A DNA stretch of 64,000 nt from contig JAMPHY010000015.1 in the NCBI GenBank assembly GCA_023663185.1, positions 19,575 to 83,574 on the forward strand, in the 5' to 3' direction. A model generated the notes under the pieces. That model made no database searches. It had not been told where the DNA came from and was given only the letters and a program-made list of their open reading frames with translations. Every line of letters begins with the position of its first letter. Position 1 is the first letter of the stretch. A program made the position numbers and the translations under genes. This document shows positions 62,715-64,000 of this stretch, piece by piece. Origin of the DNA: Clostridiales bacterium. GTDB taxonomy: Bacteria > Bacillota > Clostridia > Lachnospirales > Lachnospiraceae.

Positions 62715-64000
<1,286 letters not shown>

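Overview
The window looks like chromosome of a Gram-positive, gut-type Clostridia, most likely a Lachnospiraceae member. This rests on family recognition, not a database search. The grounds are AGGAGG-type ribosome-binding sites, a Csp-like subtilase, PF06541 membrane proteins, hybrid kinases and aldo/keto reductases of a type common in that family, and moderately A+T-rich DNA. Almost every gene is on the + strand. Exceptions are an aminoglycoside-phosphotransferase-like gene at 10.3-11.1 kb and an A+T-richer accessory island at 30.8-34.1 kb.

Layout. 0-10 kb: a GH3 glycosidase cut by the left edge, an S8 protease, a PF06541 membrane protein, a large hybrid histidine kinase, an orphan KilA-N protein and an Fe-S aldo/keto reductase. 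11.4-30.6 kb: one long operon. It begins with five tandem paralogous signal-peptide/two-TM proteins, followed by an ABC ATPase and permease, a membrane/coiled-coil protein with a Gly-Asn-Gln linker, a MoxR ATPase, a DUF58 protein and a 1510-residue protein with three VWA domains. 30.8-35.2 kb: an accessory island with a CPBP protease, a PBECR4-like protein behind a long leader, two GNATs, a methyltransferase, and an antitoxin next to a frameshifted zeta toxin.

35.3-50.7 kb: a signalling block with a hybrid kinase, a C_GCAxxG_C_C/GGDEF/EAL fusion, an HD-GYP response regulator, a second kinase, a degenerate HD-GYP response regulator, CheR, CheB, a receiver, CheA, CheW, a minimal chemoreceptor and an Hpt protein. 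No flagellar genes are present. The layout suggests a chemosensory array coupled to c-di-GMP turnover. 50.8-58.9 kb: two lipoproteins, YdcF, a degenerate Nudix protein, pyrF, a second PF06541 protein and an ECF sigma/anti-sigma pair. 59-64 kb: a type I restriction-modification operon (hsdM, DUF1016 nuclease, rhuM, hsdS). Here hsdS runs into at least 13 GACA repeats and leaves the window.

The most notable observations are four. First, a three-copy family of long inverted repeats (11.1, 30.6 and 56.5 kb) has unrelated but self-complementary outer arms and a conserved core with compensatory changes, so it may be an undescribed structured RNA or mobile palindrome. Second, the five-copy surface-protein array sits on a MoxR/VWA/ABC operon. 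Third, a tetranucleotide repeat inside hsdS predicts phase variation. Fourth, a cysteine-rich putative redox domain is fused to a c-di-GMP phosphodiesterase.
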